Origin: Sipunculus nudus
Lineage: Eukaryota; Annelida; Sipuncula; Golfingiida; Sipunculidae
Length of the DNA: 64,000 bases
Direction of reading: 5' to 3'
Assembly (NCBI GenBank): GCA_026874595.1
Contig: CM049311.1
Span: 34,513,176 to 34,577,175, forward strand
In this document: positions 10,843 through 23,819 of the stretch, piece after piece
Numbering within the stretch: the stretch's first letter is position 1
Layout of the letters: every line of letters starts with the position of its first letter
The notes under the pieces: model-generated
Told to the model about the DNA's origin: nothing
The model's input: the letters and a program-made list of their open reading frames with translations, nothing else
The model's database searches: none
Position numbers and translations under genes: made by a program

Positions 10843-13320
10843 GTCATGGGTCATGACGCTCAGCCGAGTGACATGTTGACAGTATGTCCTCGGACAGGAA
10901 ACTAATTAAGATAATATAGGTGGCATCATCATTCATGCATATTAGCTTAAGTTCATCAAGACCCATTAGCTAACCAAATTTGATGACAATCCAACCAGCC
11001 TTTCCTGCGGAACCTAGCAATTTGTGTGTATTTTTCATTACTTCTGGGATGCTCAAACATACCCCAAAACTCTGAGAATATAGGTAACAGTGACCCAATT
11101 TCAGGTTTTGATGGGAGAACTTTTGAGGAATTCTCAGGATGGCCAGTGAGAAGATTCTTGGTCCAATGGTTATCATTTGTGCTCTACTTTGGTATAAAAT
11201 TTTCAAATATTCTAGGGTGTGCTTATGAGCCCTACTGCTCAAAGATTATGGGTAACAGAGACCTAATTTCATGTTTCCGAGGAGACTTCATGGACCTCCC
11301 TGGATTTTAAGTTAGAAGATTCTAGGTCCAAGGGTTATAATTTGTGTCCTGCTTTGGTATCAAATTTTCAATTATGCTAGGGGTGCTTATAAGCCCCATA
11401 GCTCAGAGAATATGGGTAACAGAGACCTAATTTCAGGTTTCCAAGGATAATTTTTATTGACCTCCCTGCCCTAATATCAGACGGCCGCATCTTTGAAGGT
11501 CTCAAAAATAGAGAAAAAAAATCATTAAAAAAAATGAAAAAATACAGGTGGCGCCACCAGTCAGCAGGAATTGATGAAACACTACATGTTGAATATGCAT
11601 GCAAAAATCATGGTCATCAATGCAATGCATGGCAATCAATGAACTATTTGCTGAGATACTAGAGCTTTTGTATCAAATTTTCAGTTGTTCTTGGGTGTAC
11701 TTCAAAGCCCTAAAGCTCAGAGATTATGGGTAACAGAAACCTAATTCCAGGTTTCCAAAGAGACTTTTAATGGGCCTCCCTGCATTTCATGATAGAAGAT
11801 TCTAGGTCCAGTGAATAAGAATTGTGCCCTGTTAACATATGACCGCATCTTTTAAGGTCTCAAAAATAGAGAAAAAAATCGAAAAAAATACAGGTGGCGC
11901 CACCAGTCTGCAGAAAGTGAAGAAACGTTCCATGACCAATGTCCATGCAAAAAATCATGGTAATCAATGCATTAGTTGTTCAGATACTGGAGCTTTTGTA
12001 TCGAATTTTCCATTATTCTGGGGGGTACTTCGGAGCCCCGTACCTCGAAGAATATGGGTAACAGAGACCTAATTCCAGGTTTGCAAATAGACTTTTCATG
12101 GGCCTCCCCGCATATTAAGAGAGAAGATTATAGGTCCAGTTGTTATGATTTGTGCTTTGTTAACAGATGACCACATCTTTCAAGGTCTCAAAATAGAGAA
12201 AAAAAATCGTTAAAAAATCGAAAAAATACAGGTGGCGCCACCAGTCTGCAGAAACTGATGAAACATTCCATGACTAATATCCATGCAAAAAATCATGGTT
12301 ATCAATCGTTAGTTGTTCAGATACTTGAGCTTTTGTATCAAATTTTCCATTATTCGGGGGGAGGGGGTTCTTCAGAGCCCCGTACCTCGAAGAATATGGG
12401 TAACAGAGACCTTATTACAGGTTTTCAAGGAGACTTTTCATGGGCCTCCCTGCATTTCAAGAGAAAAGATTCTAGGTCCAGTCCTTAGGATTTGTGCCCT
12501 GTTAACAGATGACCGCATCTTAAGAGGTCTCAAAAATAGAAAAAAAAAATTCATAAAAATTCACAAAAATTCAGATGGCGCCACCAAGAGGTCTCAAAAA
12601 AAGAAAAAAAAAATTCATAAAATTCACAAACATTCAGATGGCGCCACCAGTCTGCAGAAACTGATGAACATTCCATGACCAATATCCATGCAAAAGATCA
12701 TGGTTATCAATGCATTAATTGTTTAGATACTGGAGCTTTTGTATCAAATTTTCCATTATTCGGGGGGAGGGGGTTCTTCAGAGCCCCATAGCTCGAAGAA
12801 TATGGGTAACAGAGACCTTATTCCTGGTTTCCTCAGAGACTTTTCATTGGCCTCCCTGCATGTCAAGAGAGAAGATTCTAGGTCCAGTCCTTAGGATTTG
12901 TGCCCTGTTAACAGATGACCGCATCTTAAGAGGTCTCAAAAAGAGAGAAAAAAAATTGAAAAAATCGAAACAAAAATACAGGTGGCGCCACCAGTCTGCA
13001 GAAAGTGATGAAACATTCCATGACCGATATCCATGCAAAAACATCATGGTTATCAATGCATTAGTTGTTCAGATACTGGAGCTTTTGTATAAAATTTTCC
13101 ATTATTCTTGGGGGGGGGGGTACTTCAGGGCCCCTTAGCTCGAAGAATATGGGTAACAGAGACCTAATTCTAGGTTTTCAAGGAGAATTTTTTCATGGAC
13201 CTCCCTGGATGTCAAGTTAGAAGATTCCAGGTCCAGCGGTTACGATTTGTGCCCTGTTAACGGACAGACGGCCGGACGGCCAGACGGCCGGACGGACGAC
13301 CGACAAAGGGTGCCGGAGAA
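10843..13320 (+). mobile_element. Tandem-core element A with GGAC/GACG tail
   Basis: Begins near the string ATGGGTCATGACGCTCAGC, carries about seven partly diverged repeats of roughly 340 bp (each with TATGGGTAACAGAGACC, a GGCCTCCCTGCAT string and, in most, a GTGGCGCCACCAG block), and ends GATTTGTGCCCTGTTAAC followed by a GGAC/GACGG tract at 13258-13315. The same start string and the same ending frame two shorter relatives (46714-47905, 60816-62005). Tandem core plus tetranucleotide tail is the plan described for oyster pearl/CvA elements, which are thought to be non-autonomous Helitron relatives; that link is inference. Confidence 0.65.
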
Positions 13321-13459
13321 GTATGGAGAGCTTTAAAGAGCGCCATCTTGTGACATGGTACAGAGCAGGGCCATTCCATATTTCTTGGGGGTGTTCACAG
13401 TTTTTGTCCTCTATCGGGATGGTAGCTGAGAAGGGGAGGGTGGGGGCCATCTTGTACTG

Positions 13460-13620
13460 AGCGTAGATATATTAAAATTATAACATTTTGGAACCGATCA
13501 GAAAGGATTGACTCGCATAGACTAACAAAGAAACAAATTGATTGGGGTTATACAGTAGAAAAATAGCTGATGTGCTAATGTGGCAAAAATACTTGATAAT
13601 ATAAATATCATAAAATACGT
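13460..13620 (+). pseudogene. Probable 3' continuation of the LINE interrupted by element A
   Basis: Reads as FWNRSERIDSHRLTKKQI..GYTVEK, like the LWNRL..MD..RLTK..F.WDY segment near the C-terminus of some LINE polymerases. It follows the break at about 10840 on the same strand. Similarity is by eye and the piece is short. From 13620 to 14160 I see only AT-rich sequence and a decayed ATCT tract (14100-14140). Confidence 0.45.
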
Positions 13621-14159
13621 TTTCGGAAATAAAGAGTTAATAAAGCCATGAAAAAGATAAATTTGCCTTTTAAGGAAAATGGTTTACAGATGATACCAAA
13701 AAGCCAAAATTTAGGAAATTTTAATTAATAAAAAGAAAAAAAATTTGTAACAGTATTATATTTGAAAATGAATTTTTGTAGGCGTAAAATGTCTCTGGTG
13801 GCTCAATTTCTTTTAAGAGTAGAAACTGGTCGTTTTTGCTAATGGCTGACTAGTCTACGAAAGCTTAAGTCTAACGAAAGAATTTGTAAATTATATTAAC
13901 AACTGTAGCGAAGTTGAAGAAATTCAGGAAAAAAATGTATATTTATTATCTAATCATGATAAACAGATTTGTTTATATTTATTCACGGCATGGGATGTTG
14001 GACATTCACAAATACTTAATCATATATAAGTATAATTTAACATATGGTTAAGGAGTGTCTTTGTAAACATTGTACAAGACACTACAATACTTAAAGTATC
14101 TATCTAATCTATCTAAACTGTCTATCTGTCAGTCTAACAATCGTTGTTCTTATATTCGT

Positions 14160-14208
14160 TCTTTGGGGCCAAATTACTTGCGGGCCAAACCGTTTGCCGA
14201 TCAAATTA
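14160..14208. repeat. Left remnant of repeat D
   Basis: Ends GCCGATCAAATTAATA, matching GGCCGAACAAATTAT at the left end of copy 1 (8285). It is cut by the inverted-repeat element that starts immediately after. Confidence 0.45.
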
Positions 14209-15165
14209 ATAGGCCATGGGCTAGTGGGGGTCATAGTGCACCCCCCTTGTGATTTACTTTAATGGGTATTTTCATGTAGCCCTAGGTCTAACAATTCAGA
14301 AAATTGATGTTGCCAGCAAAAAAACTGGGATGGAAGATACCTCCCATGGACTTTTTAATAACGCCTACTTTTACAGCTGGAGGCAGATAATTAGGGGTAT
14401 GGAAAATCCAAACAACCCTAACTTTGCAACTCTTGACCAAAATATTTCAAATGACCACTTGCCTTGTCAAGATATACCAGTTCATGCAAATGATATGCAA
14501 ATTTATTTTGTGAAAAGGTCACTAGAGGTCAAAAGGTCACAAACAAAAAGTTTGAAAAGAAGTAGTGATTACCCCGCGGTTTGTAAGATATTTCTGCACT
14601 TTTAGATACTTTTTGTACGTATTGCTGGATGTGCCGAATAGGAGTAAGGCAAATCTAACAAGTGGTACTTTGAAATCTTTCACTGAATCTTTGCAAATGA
14701 CCAGCAAAGATTATATTTGTGTGTTTCTATAAAATGAAACAAAAATCATGCAAATATTTTCATCGAAGCGTTTGTTGGAGTCAAAAGTAAACAAAGGTTG
14801 ACCTCACCAACACCATAGCTGTTTGTTACACATATTCGTTATGAAGCCTGCCATGAAATTTTAATATTGAAACAAATGGATATTTCTTTCTATCTTTCAA
14901 TTAACACATTTCCAGTTAACATTTATCCTAATTCTTACCGGTTTGTATCATATATCATGACAGTTATATGTTCTTAGATATTTGTCACTGGTTCATTGAT
15001 CTCTGCTAACAGCAAAACCCTTAATTTGACTTGTAACAGCCATAATATTATGGGGGGGGGGGATAAATACGCTTATATCACATATATCCATTTCTATCAC
15101 TAGTATACAATATATGTTATTATATTTCATATTATAATTGATAATTAAATCTCTCATTAATTACA
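14209..15165 (+). repeat. Left inverted arm of the 4.2 kb element
   Basis: Contains an open stretch of 118 codons at 14249-14605 whose first part is mirrored on the minus strand in the right arm. With no family match and stops soon after, it is a by-product of the repeat and not a gene. A G run lies at 15052-15061. Confidence 0.7.
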
Positions 15166-15299
15166 TATGATTAATATTATATCTCACCTGGATTTATTAC
15201 TGAGTTCGTCATAGTATAATAATTGTGATAATTGCAGTTTTATTAATGAAGCGATCTTTTATACTTATACATTAATGGCCTGCCTCCGTACATTTTGGC

Positions 15300-16240
15300 G
15301 GACTTTGGTAGTCTAGTTTATTTTATATATGGACCTCTGTCAGTCATTTGGTTTAACTTATGACTGTCTGTAAGTCTATTTGTTGGCTTGTCATGTCTAT
15401 TGTCTATCATCTTGAACGAAAAAACTCTCTGACGGGCTGGCTCACTATCTAACCGGTACACCTGTTTCTCATTTTGACTCTGATCAAATGACTCTCTCTC
15501 CTGCGGTACATCATACTTTCTGTTTGAGTTAATGTCTATCTCTCTGACTAAATATCTGACTGACAGACAGTTTGTGTTTTTAGTATTCGAACAACTGCAT
15601 AGTCCATAATAATACAGAAACACTGCCATTTGGATGGGCAGTAAGTCAGATTAATACACATAGTCAGTAGATAGTCAGATACGACAGTCAGACCAGTTAT
15701 CGACAGTCAGACCAGCTATATCTCTGGGAGGATATTTGCCTGATAGTCAGATTGATGACTATAGCTCTAGCGGTGTTCAGTCTGTTTGATTAATTAGCTA
15801 ACACTCTGGTAGTCCAGCTGTCTTTATACCAATGTTTCTGGTCGACAGGTGGTCAGTTATTTTCTGACTACAAGACTGGAAATCCACAAGACGGTGTCCC
15901 CTTTGTTCAACGATACATAAATGCAAGAGCCAGAGCTTTAATCATCAATCTGACTATCAGGTATATATCGTTCCAGAGAACTAGCTAACTAATCGTCTAG
16001 GAGACAACACACCAGATAAATAATAAATATATCAAACAGGCTGCCCTTCAGAGAGCAGGTCAGTCAGAAAGACCATGACAGATGAACAGCTAGAGTCATA
16101 ACTAGGTGTTGGAAATGGTTTGCCACCAGAGCTAGTCAAAATCAAATCAGATATCAGTGACTGCCTGAGAAGCTTTGTGTAGGTCTATCTGACTGTCCCT
16201 TCTGCCTATCTACTGACTGTCTATGGTAGTCTGACTGACT
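15300..16240. repeat. Degenerate tetranucleotide-rich tract (GTCT/GACT/CTGA)
   Basis: Almost every line contains TGACTG, CTGTCT, AGTCAG or related strings in both senses, as expected of a decayed GACA/GACT-type microsatellite inside the 4.2 kb element. No coding signal is apparent. Confidence 0.5.
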
Positions 16241-16324
16241 GGCAACCCTACTGGCAGTGTTTCTGTATTTTTCAATGGAATATGCAGTTGCTCGAATACT
16301 GTTACGAAGACAAATTTTTCAGGG

Positions 16325-16430
16325 GAAAATTCTGGGCCGATCCGGGATTCGAACCCATGTCGGTGGCGCACATGCCCGGCGTTCCAATCGCTTCGCTAGA
16401 AAAGCAAGCTTCACTAGCGAGACAGTTCGG
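16325..16430 (-). ncRNA. tRNA-like Pol III promoter region (SINE head or tRNA pseudogene)
   Basis: On the minus strand, an A-box-like TAGCGAAGCGATTGG is followed about 30 bp later by the B box GGGTTCGAATCCCGG. The 3' acceptor-like ATCGGCC has no 7 bp partner at the normal distance upstream, although GCCGACC lies further out. I therefore read it as a tRNA-derived SINE head or a dead tRNA and assign no amino acid. Confidence 0.5.
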
Positions 16431-16699
16431 TCGGCTTTTATGTAAACCCGTAACACACCCCCTCTTAAGAGCGTTCTGCTATCAGAATAAGATTAATTGT
16501 CCAAGGAGTCACACTTTTGTGAGCTTATTCCCTGGGCCATAAATATAAAGATCGCTTCATTTCTAAAATTGCAATTTTAATCAATTATCACAATTATCAT
16601 ACTATCGTCATCGTCTGTGTCATATTTTGTTAGCGTGATAACATTGGAACGATTCATCAATTTTTCATGAAATTTAAAATTTAAATTGTTTCTACCCAA

Positions 16700-17560
16700 A
16701 TCTTGGAGGAGTTCGAAAACCGGTGACCTTATCTTTCATTATCCCCCATAAATTTTTAAGTATTGTATATTTTTTTCCTCATATTTGAAACGCTTATTGT
16801 TCAAATCAAGTTCCTTAAGGAGTTTGAAACCTGGTGACCTTGACCTGGATCTTCAAGGTCAAATCAGTCAGAATAGAAAGTATTTGTGAACATTATTACT
16901 TTTGAACCACCCAATATATTTTCATTGAATTTGACTTGTGAAATGTCTCTGCCAAAATCTCGGACAAGTTCGAAAACTGGTGACCTTGACCTTCAACATC
17001 ATGGTAAATTGGCTAAAACAATTATTTGTGAACCCGATAACTTTAGAAATAGCCCATATTTTCCCCTCAAATTTGAAACACCAATGTTTTAATTAATTCC
17101 CTTGAGGAGCTTGATAACTGGTGACCTTGATCTGGATATTCAAGGTCAAATCAGCAAGAATAGAAATTATTTTGAACGCTATAACTTTTGAATCACTTGA
17201 TATATTTTTATGAAATTCAACTTCTGAAATGTCTCTACCTGTATCTCGGACCAGTTAAAAATCTGGTGACCTTGACCTTCATCATCAAGGTTATATTGGA
17301 TAAAAAAAAAATTGTGAATCCGATACCTTTTGAAGTGTCACATATTTTCCCTCATATTTGAAACACTATTTATTAATAGAGTTTCTTGCGGAGCTCGATA
17401 ACTGGTGACCTTGACCTGAATCTTCAAGGTTAAATCAATCAGAATAAAAAATAAAATCCCAGATCAGATCATAACTTGGTAACCTTGATCATCATCATAC
17501 AAGGTAAAATCTTTAGAAATGCAGGATTTAAGTTAACACCAAACTTTTGAAGGGGTCCAT
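16700..17560. repeat. Tandem repeat, about 145 bp monomer in 287 bp dimers, with TGACCTTGACC
   Basis: GGTGACCTTGACCT recurs near 16829, 16979, 17120, 17265 and 17403. Alternate copies are followed by AAGGTCAAATCA or by ATCATCAAGGT, giving a two-type dimer. Each copy also has a TTTGAA..C..ATATTTT segment. It lies inside the 4.2 kb inverted-repeat element. Confidence 0.75.
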
Positions 17561-17634
17561 TTTTTCCCTCAAATTTGGGAAAGTTAGGCTCGTAGTGAGG
17601 GGAGACATATAATTGATTTGTGTCACAAAAACAG

Positions 17635-18424
17635 ATCCTCTATTTATTGAGAGAATTAATCATCAATTATTAAATGAATTATAATAACTAATATATTCTC
17701 TACTAGTAATAGAAATTGATATATGTGATATAAGAGTACATGTATTTATGCAACAAATAATAGATTGGCTGTTACTAGTCAAATTTAAATTAGGGATTTG
17801 CTGTTAACAGAGATCAATGAACCAGTGACAACTATCTAAGAACATATGTTACTGTCATAAAATAAGATACAAACTGGTAAAAATTAGGATGAATGTTAAC
17901 TGGAAATGTGTTAATTGAAAGAAAGAAAGTAACATACATTTGTTTTAATATTAAAATTTCGTGGCACGCTTCATAACGAATATGTGTAACAAACAGCTAT
18001 GGTGTTGGTGAGGTCAACCTTTGTTTACTTTTGACTGCAACAAACACTTCGATGAAAATATTTGCATAATTTATGTTTCATTTTATAGAAACACACAAAT
18101 ATAATCTTTGGTGGTAATTTGCAAAGATTCAATGAAAGATTTCAAAGTACCATTGTTAGAAAGGCGAACATTTTAAGTGGTCATTTGAAATATTTTGGTC
18201 AAGAGTTGCAAAGTTAGGGTTGTTTGGATTTTCCATACCCCTAATTATCTGCCTCCAGCTGTAAAAGTAGGCGTTATTAAAAAGTCCATGGGAGGTATCT
18301 TCCATCCCAGTTTTTTTGCTGGCAACATCAATTTTCTGAATTGTTAGACCTAGGGCTACATGAAAATTCCTATTAAAGTAAATCACAAGGGGGGTGCACT
18401 ATGACCCCCACTAGCCAATGGCCT
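17635..18424 (-). repeat. Right inverted arm of the 4.2 kb element
   Basis: Inverted copy of the left arm with scattered substitutions; the pairing is continuous from the tip to the AT-rich inner end near 17640. Confidence 0.7.
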
Positions 18425-18426
18425 AT

Positions 18427-18950
18427 AAGAAGTCATGAAAATGGCTCGAACACAGTGAACATAAACCATTCTCCATGAAGCTGTATTAATCACCATTGTA
18501 CGTTGCGGTATTATGGCTGGCTATGTCAGGCGGTTACTTCGTATACTTTATTCAGATATTCTTGTGCCGAAAAGAAGAGGAACCTCTCATGTACTGCCGA
18601 CGCTATCCAGCCCCTTTTGTCCGCAGGAGCGACACTAAAGAAGCCAAACAATTAACAGTTGTCATGACAACTGCCAGCCTGCACTAGTAGTGGCTTCATT
18701 CGTTTGCCAACTTTGAATGTCCGTAGAACTCTGGTTCGAATCCACGAGAGGATTTTTTATCTTCATCACTTGCAACTTAAAAAGGCCCATTATCTGTTAT
18801 TATTCAATATCATTTTAGGCCTAACATTTTGTCCTATCACCGGCACAAACCAAATTTGCAATTATTTTTAACAGGTTTGTAAAATGTTTTGCAGTGGCGT
18901 CCTCTATGGAGAAACTTACTAACTATTCCAGTATTAAAATAGATGACGTA
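18427..18950. repeat. Dispersed repeat D, copy 2 (right part)
   Basis: Collinear with 8305-8850. A B-box-like GGTTCGAATCC is present at 18733-18743, where copy 1 has a degraded GGATCGAATCC, so the family may be a SINE or have captured a Pol III promoter. Confidence 0.75.
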
Positions 18951-19312
18951 TGACGTCAATAATAAATTCGCTAATAAAATCCCACAACAATCTTCATGTG
19001 GATCTTCATGGCCAAATATTGTTATAAATCATTTAGAGGTTTTCGCTCCTGATGTTAAATTTAAGAAAGATGTAGGCCTATAACCGATGCGCAAGGAGCG
19101 TAATAGAAGTCCCTTTTCAGTTTTTGTTGTTGTTGTATTTTTATAATGCCAGTGTGCAAATTATTTTCGGTTATATGACTGCTGTTTTGGGAGTTACGTT
19201 TTTTATGCCTATAACTTACATGGTCAGAGATTTTAATTATAGACCTATCCAATATAAAAGATACATTACATATGAATAGTTCTTTCAATCAGTACTTCAC
19301 AGTGTTCATATG

Positions 19313-19385
19313 CGAACCGTGGACCGAACAAATTATGGAGTCATGAAAATTGACCTGAACATAGTGAACATAAACAACTCTGCAG
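19313..19385. repeat. Dispersed repeat D, short 5' fragment
   Basis: Matches only the first 70 bp of the repeat (GGACCGAACAAATTATGG..GTCATGAAAATTGAC, then TAGTGAACATAAAC). From 19390 to 21270 I see AT-rich sequence with no gene or repeat I can name. Confidence 0.6.
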
Positions 19386-21273
19386 GTGGATGAATAAAAA
19401 TACCTACACGAAAAGTTCATCCCAGGTATATTGCAGTTGGTCTGTATTTGTGCAGTTGTAATAGAAACTGTGTAGTTATAATTCAGGATTTGTGCAGTTC
19501 TAACAAATGTCCCCTTCACAAACTGAAACCTTCTTTTATAATTGAACATCATCGATCACTCGTATTAAATCTATGCACAAAAAAAAGATTGACTTTGGTA
19601 TTGTAGTATGAGATTCTCTCATATATCTGTAATAACTATGTATAATATTTCATATTTTGATTCATATCCATTCATTTTATCAATATTATACAAATGAGTT
19701 ATACAAAAAAAATAGGATCATTCGGTAATGGTTAAATCTTAGAATTAAAAGGCCTTTCTCTCCCTTTCTGATAAACCTATAGTCCCTTTGCCTTCGCCTA
19801 CTTTACAGACGGGCTCTTTATATATAGGCTTCAGTTTATGCTGACGGAGAACACTTGGTTATAAGTTTGTGCAGCTCTAAAATATCCTTAAAATATGCCC
19901 TGGTTGATCCAGATGAAAGACAAGTTTAACTTACAACAATTTATGTGTAATTCATTTTAAATTAATTTTAAATTTTCGCAAATCGGTAACCAGACCATTT
20001 GTTTTTATGCAGAACATCAAAAACATCAATATCGAGTCAAAACTGCTGTGTTTGCCAAAGATGGGCACACTCAGAAGTTCAAAATTCTAAATATTGACAT
20101 TTATATTGGATATATATTTTGGTTAGATGATTTAGATTTGATATGTTATATATATATATAGATATGTTGTATTTGATAACGTATACCTTTGATTCAAAAC
20201 TGACGTCGTCGTTCGACCTTTTAGTCGGGATATATCATGTATATGATTTATTATAAATTCTCGGTTCTTTCTATCCACTAATTTGATGAATGTATGGAAC
20301 TGGGTAGTTAAAATGTACTCCAAACTCTTGTTAATATGGTTTTTATTATGATCTTTGACCATAAAATACTAGTTCTAGACATAACAGTTGACCAATTATC
20401 ATGGTTAATTAATGAGATAATGGGAACATAGACTTTTTGTTATAAATCTGGCCTTTGAATATAACATAAATTAGGTCTTAATGAGAACAACTGATAAGAA
20501 AAATATATATCAGGGGGCTCATATACTGTAACAAATATAAAATAAACCTTGATTCTTAAGGAAATACATTATGCAGAAAAACTTATGTACTACCTATTAT
20601 AGTTTCTAACTTTATCTCCTCCATGTAAAAAATTCCTAATTTATAAATATACCCATATTTTGAATTCACATCCGATATTGACTTTTTCGATCTTGCATGC
20701 TCTGTCAAAAATAGTCGGTCTGGTTTATATAGGTTCCAGAGATTTTACTCTTTGGCAGGTTCACAGGCTAAAAGAGAGTTGAAACAGAGTCATAGACATT
20801 ATAGTATAATTATCGGGTTTGTGAAGTAGGGTGGCTCTAGAAAGTTTGTATTGATATCTCTCTGAAACTCATTCCGTCAGTTTAAATGGTTCCTGGTTTA
20901 GTTTATATATGACCGTTAATTTCTCGTAACCAGTTACATGTTTTTTGCCAGATTTTGTTGGGGAAAAAAGTGACCCCTGCAGAAGACTAATAACTCACTC
21001 CGTGTGTGTGTATGTGTGTCTGTCATAGCCCTAAAATAGGGACTTTATATATTGAATATTTTCGCAGACATTAAAGGGTTCATATGTTTTAGCCTGTGTA
21101 GTCTCGAGTGTAGAAATGAATGGGAGAGCCCCCTACTGTATATAAAGGAAATGTGTCAATATTAGGAGATTCATACTTGTAAATGGACAGGCTATACGGG
21201 AATGGGTTGTTCACGTCTCTTCGGCATCAGGCAAATTAGCTGTAATTGGGCCTGTTCCGATATACGGGGGATG

Positions 21274-21398
<125 letters not shown>

Positions 21399-21454
21399 TT
21401 ATACTGTATATCACTACACACGTCTTTTACAGTTCAGGCAGATATTTCATAAAA

Positions 21455-21960
21455 AGGATCCAAAATATATTCGTGCTGCCACGATAATCAGAAGGCTTTT
21501 GACTGTGGCACGATGGCCTTCTATAAGATTTTTAAATTAGGAATTGAGGATAAATTTTAGGCTTATTGTTCCTTCGTACACTAAAGTTCAGAGCGCGGTT
21601 CAGGTGGATAGTTATAGAAGTAGATGGTTGGATGTTAAACAGTCTGTACGGCAGTGCGAGTTTTTGGTGTATAAAATGATGATTTCTTAAAAGAACTGCG
21701 AGACTCTAAATTTGGAGCCTGCATTGATGATGACGTGGCGCTCCTGTCGCCCACACCCGAGGGTCTTCAAAATATGATCAATATATGCCATGATCACAGT
21801 TCAAAATAGCGTTTTAACTGCAATAAAAAAATCAGGTATTCTTACGTTTTAGGAAAGTGTGTTCTAACGTTTAATAAATAACATTCAAAGCGAGCGTGGT
21901 TTTTAGGAAAAGACTTGATTCAACAGGCGAGGAGTTCTGCGCATCTTAGTGTATATTTCT
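21455..21960 (+). pseudogene. Second decayed LINE reverse transcriptase fragment
   Basis: With frame changes it reads KAFD near 21500, a [12 protein letters not shown] segment near 21520, a VQSAVQVD.YRSRW..VKQSVRQ segment near 21590, and DDVALLSPTPEGLQNMINIC (RT catalytic DD block) near 21735, then KKSGILTF near 21825. It is a CR1/Jockey-like non-LTR polymerase remnant, a different lineage from the 9590 copy judging by motif spelling. Flanks show no clear ends. From 21990 to 22820 nothing else is recognised. Confidence 0.75.
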
Positions 21961-22826
21961 TGCTGAACAATATTTTGAAAATACAGAATACGGATATACA
22001 TATATTACATTGATTTACATTTACAATTTATATATCTCATGATTATTGGTTTGTAATTTATAATGCTTTTGTATTACTTCTGTATTGATATTTTGACTTT
22101 TGATCTTCACTGTGACAGAGGAAATAAAGATTATACATCGCTCACACCGGCGTTATATAAACCTTTCTTAGCAGGAATTAACTACACTGCATTAATATAT
22201 ACTCAGAGCAAGCCAGAACTCACATATAAATGTGAAAATGAAACTTATAAAAGAAAAAAAAATAAGACATGTAAATGGCTGGCTTTAAGTGGATTAACTG
22301 TTTAAGGTGTACATGAAGGTTAAAAAACTGTTTTTACGATCTGCGTCCGTTCCCGCTTTTATGGATAAAGGTAGGCAGACTTACAGGTGACTGACACTTT
22401 TAAGACATGGACCGTACACTGCATCCGTGTTGTCCATGCACGTCTCTGAGGCCGAATCCTTTAATGTACGACGAGGCCTAAACTATAGGAGAGTTGAGAT
22501 TGTTCAACACTTTTCAGGTTATTCAGCTAGTCACAATGCATACAATGTAGATTAATTGTAAGGTAGATTGTATAAGATCTTGAACTGACCATTTATCTTG
22601 ATTTACCCTTGGGGTACTGGGCTGGCAAGGCGACAGTCACACGGGTAGGACTTCAATGTGATGTTATATACACCTGTCACCCCCTAGTAAGAGGGTATAC
22701 GTTTGTATCTGTTAATTAGTATCATCTTCCTCAGATTACTCAAAAGGCCGATATTATTAAACAGGGTTCACAATAATAAAATGTCCAATGCCATTATGGA
22801 AATCGTAACACATTTATGAGGATTAA

Positions 22827-23624
22827 GGCAAAAAAAAAAATAAAAAGGTATGGTTCTCAGGCACTTTTTTTTCAGAAATCCATGCGTGCGGGCGGTATTT
22901 TATTTTTGACTTTTTGTATGTTTTGATTAAAAATGTAATATTAACAGGGAAAAGCATGCATATAACAATGTTTTTCTGTTAAAGGTGCCAATTCACAAAC
23001 CTTTTGAAAAAGAATTTATGGGATTTCTTGCTTGCTCTGTGTATATATTAATGATCTAAGGGTAGTTTTGGTTGTGAAAAGTTATTATAACGCCTTTTTG
23101 AAGGATGTATGAACTTGTTTATCAACAACATGTTTGTAAACAACAGAAATGTTGACAAACGGGAAAACATGTAACCTGATGTGGTAGGTATATATATACA
23201 GAGTTTGAAAGGTCACTTGTTTCAAAGCGCCATTTTCTAAGCTCTGGCTTATATGAATTGCTGCCAGATGCCTTTGTAGAGTATGTTTTTATTTATTTTG
23301 GCGGGCCCTCACGTATTCTAAACACACTGATAAGAACAAAATAAGCAGCCTGCATTCAGTGATTTTCAAATTTTCTTGCCTATTTTCATAAAAGCTCCAA
23401 CGGATTGACTTTTGTTTATAAAGATCAGATAAGTGATTGGGCCCCTTTAACAGGTAAAAGCACTACATAACAAAGGAAATCGTATCAAAATTGTATTACT
23501 TTATCTTCATAAAAGATGAAAATCAATGTAAAAATGTTTGATGCGGGGGGGGGGGGGGTTAAAATTGACGAGGGCGGTGCCTGAGAACCATACCTTTTAT
23601 TTATTTATTTTTTTTTTTTTCGCC
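22827..23624. mobile_element. Harbinger-like non-autonomous transposon, 798 bp
   Basis: Terminal inverted repeats at 22827-22864 and 23577-23624 start GGC(G), run through an A-rich stretch and share AAGGTATGGTTCTCAGGCAC exactly. TAA flanks both sides (22824-22826, 23625-23627), a 3 bp TWA target duplication typical of PIF/Harbinger. There is no transposase frame. The interior is shared with 6340-6745. A pure G run sits at 23545-23558. Confidence 0.75.
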
Positions 23625-23819
23625 TAAGGGTTACAAAACTATTTATTTTATGATTCGTACACATACACAGTTAACCAGCATAAAAAGGATAGACCATAAA
23701 CATGTCAGTAGTAAAGCACCTGATGGCTGTGTGATAAGCTAGACACTGGTTGTCAGTCACAGTCATATGACCTCTTGTGTTACAAGGGACTGTCCATTCT
23801 GAACCGGGTGGTTCCTTAT

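Larger units (their letters stand above)
14209..18424. mobile_element. 4.2 kb element with long inverted-repeat arms
   Basis: The left arm (14209-about 15165) and right arm (about 17635-18424) are inverted copies, clear from GGCCATKGGCTAGTGGGGGT at the tips inward for about 0.8-0.95 kb; the left arm carries about 160-190 bp (14462-14650) missing from the right. Flanks are TA (perhaps TAA) on both sides. The element sits inside repeat D, whose halves lie at 14160-14208 and 18427-18950, so it is a genuine insertion. No transposase is recognisable in the 2.5 kb interior. A foldback-type or large non-autonomous TIR element fits; the superfamily is open. Confidence 0.75.

Noticed and set aside
13420-13445. 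GGGGAGGGTGGGGG as a G-quadruplex regulatory site
   Set aside because: Only three clear G runs and no gene nearby.
14249-14605. 118-codon open frame with a minus-strand twin at 18156-18386
   Set aside because: The twin exists because the frame lies in the inverted arms of a mobile element; no family features and the two frames diverge after about 70 codons.
18733-18743. B-box-like GGTTCGAATCC as a tRNA gene
   Set aside because: No A box or cloverleaf pairing around it; kept only as a feature of repeat D.
19895-19915. CCCTGGTTGATCC, like the conserved 5' end of 18S rRNA
   Set aside because: The match is about a dozen bases and the following sequence is not 18S-like.
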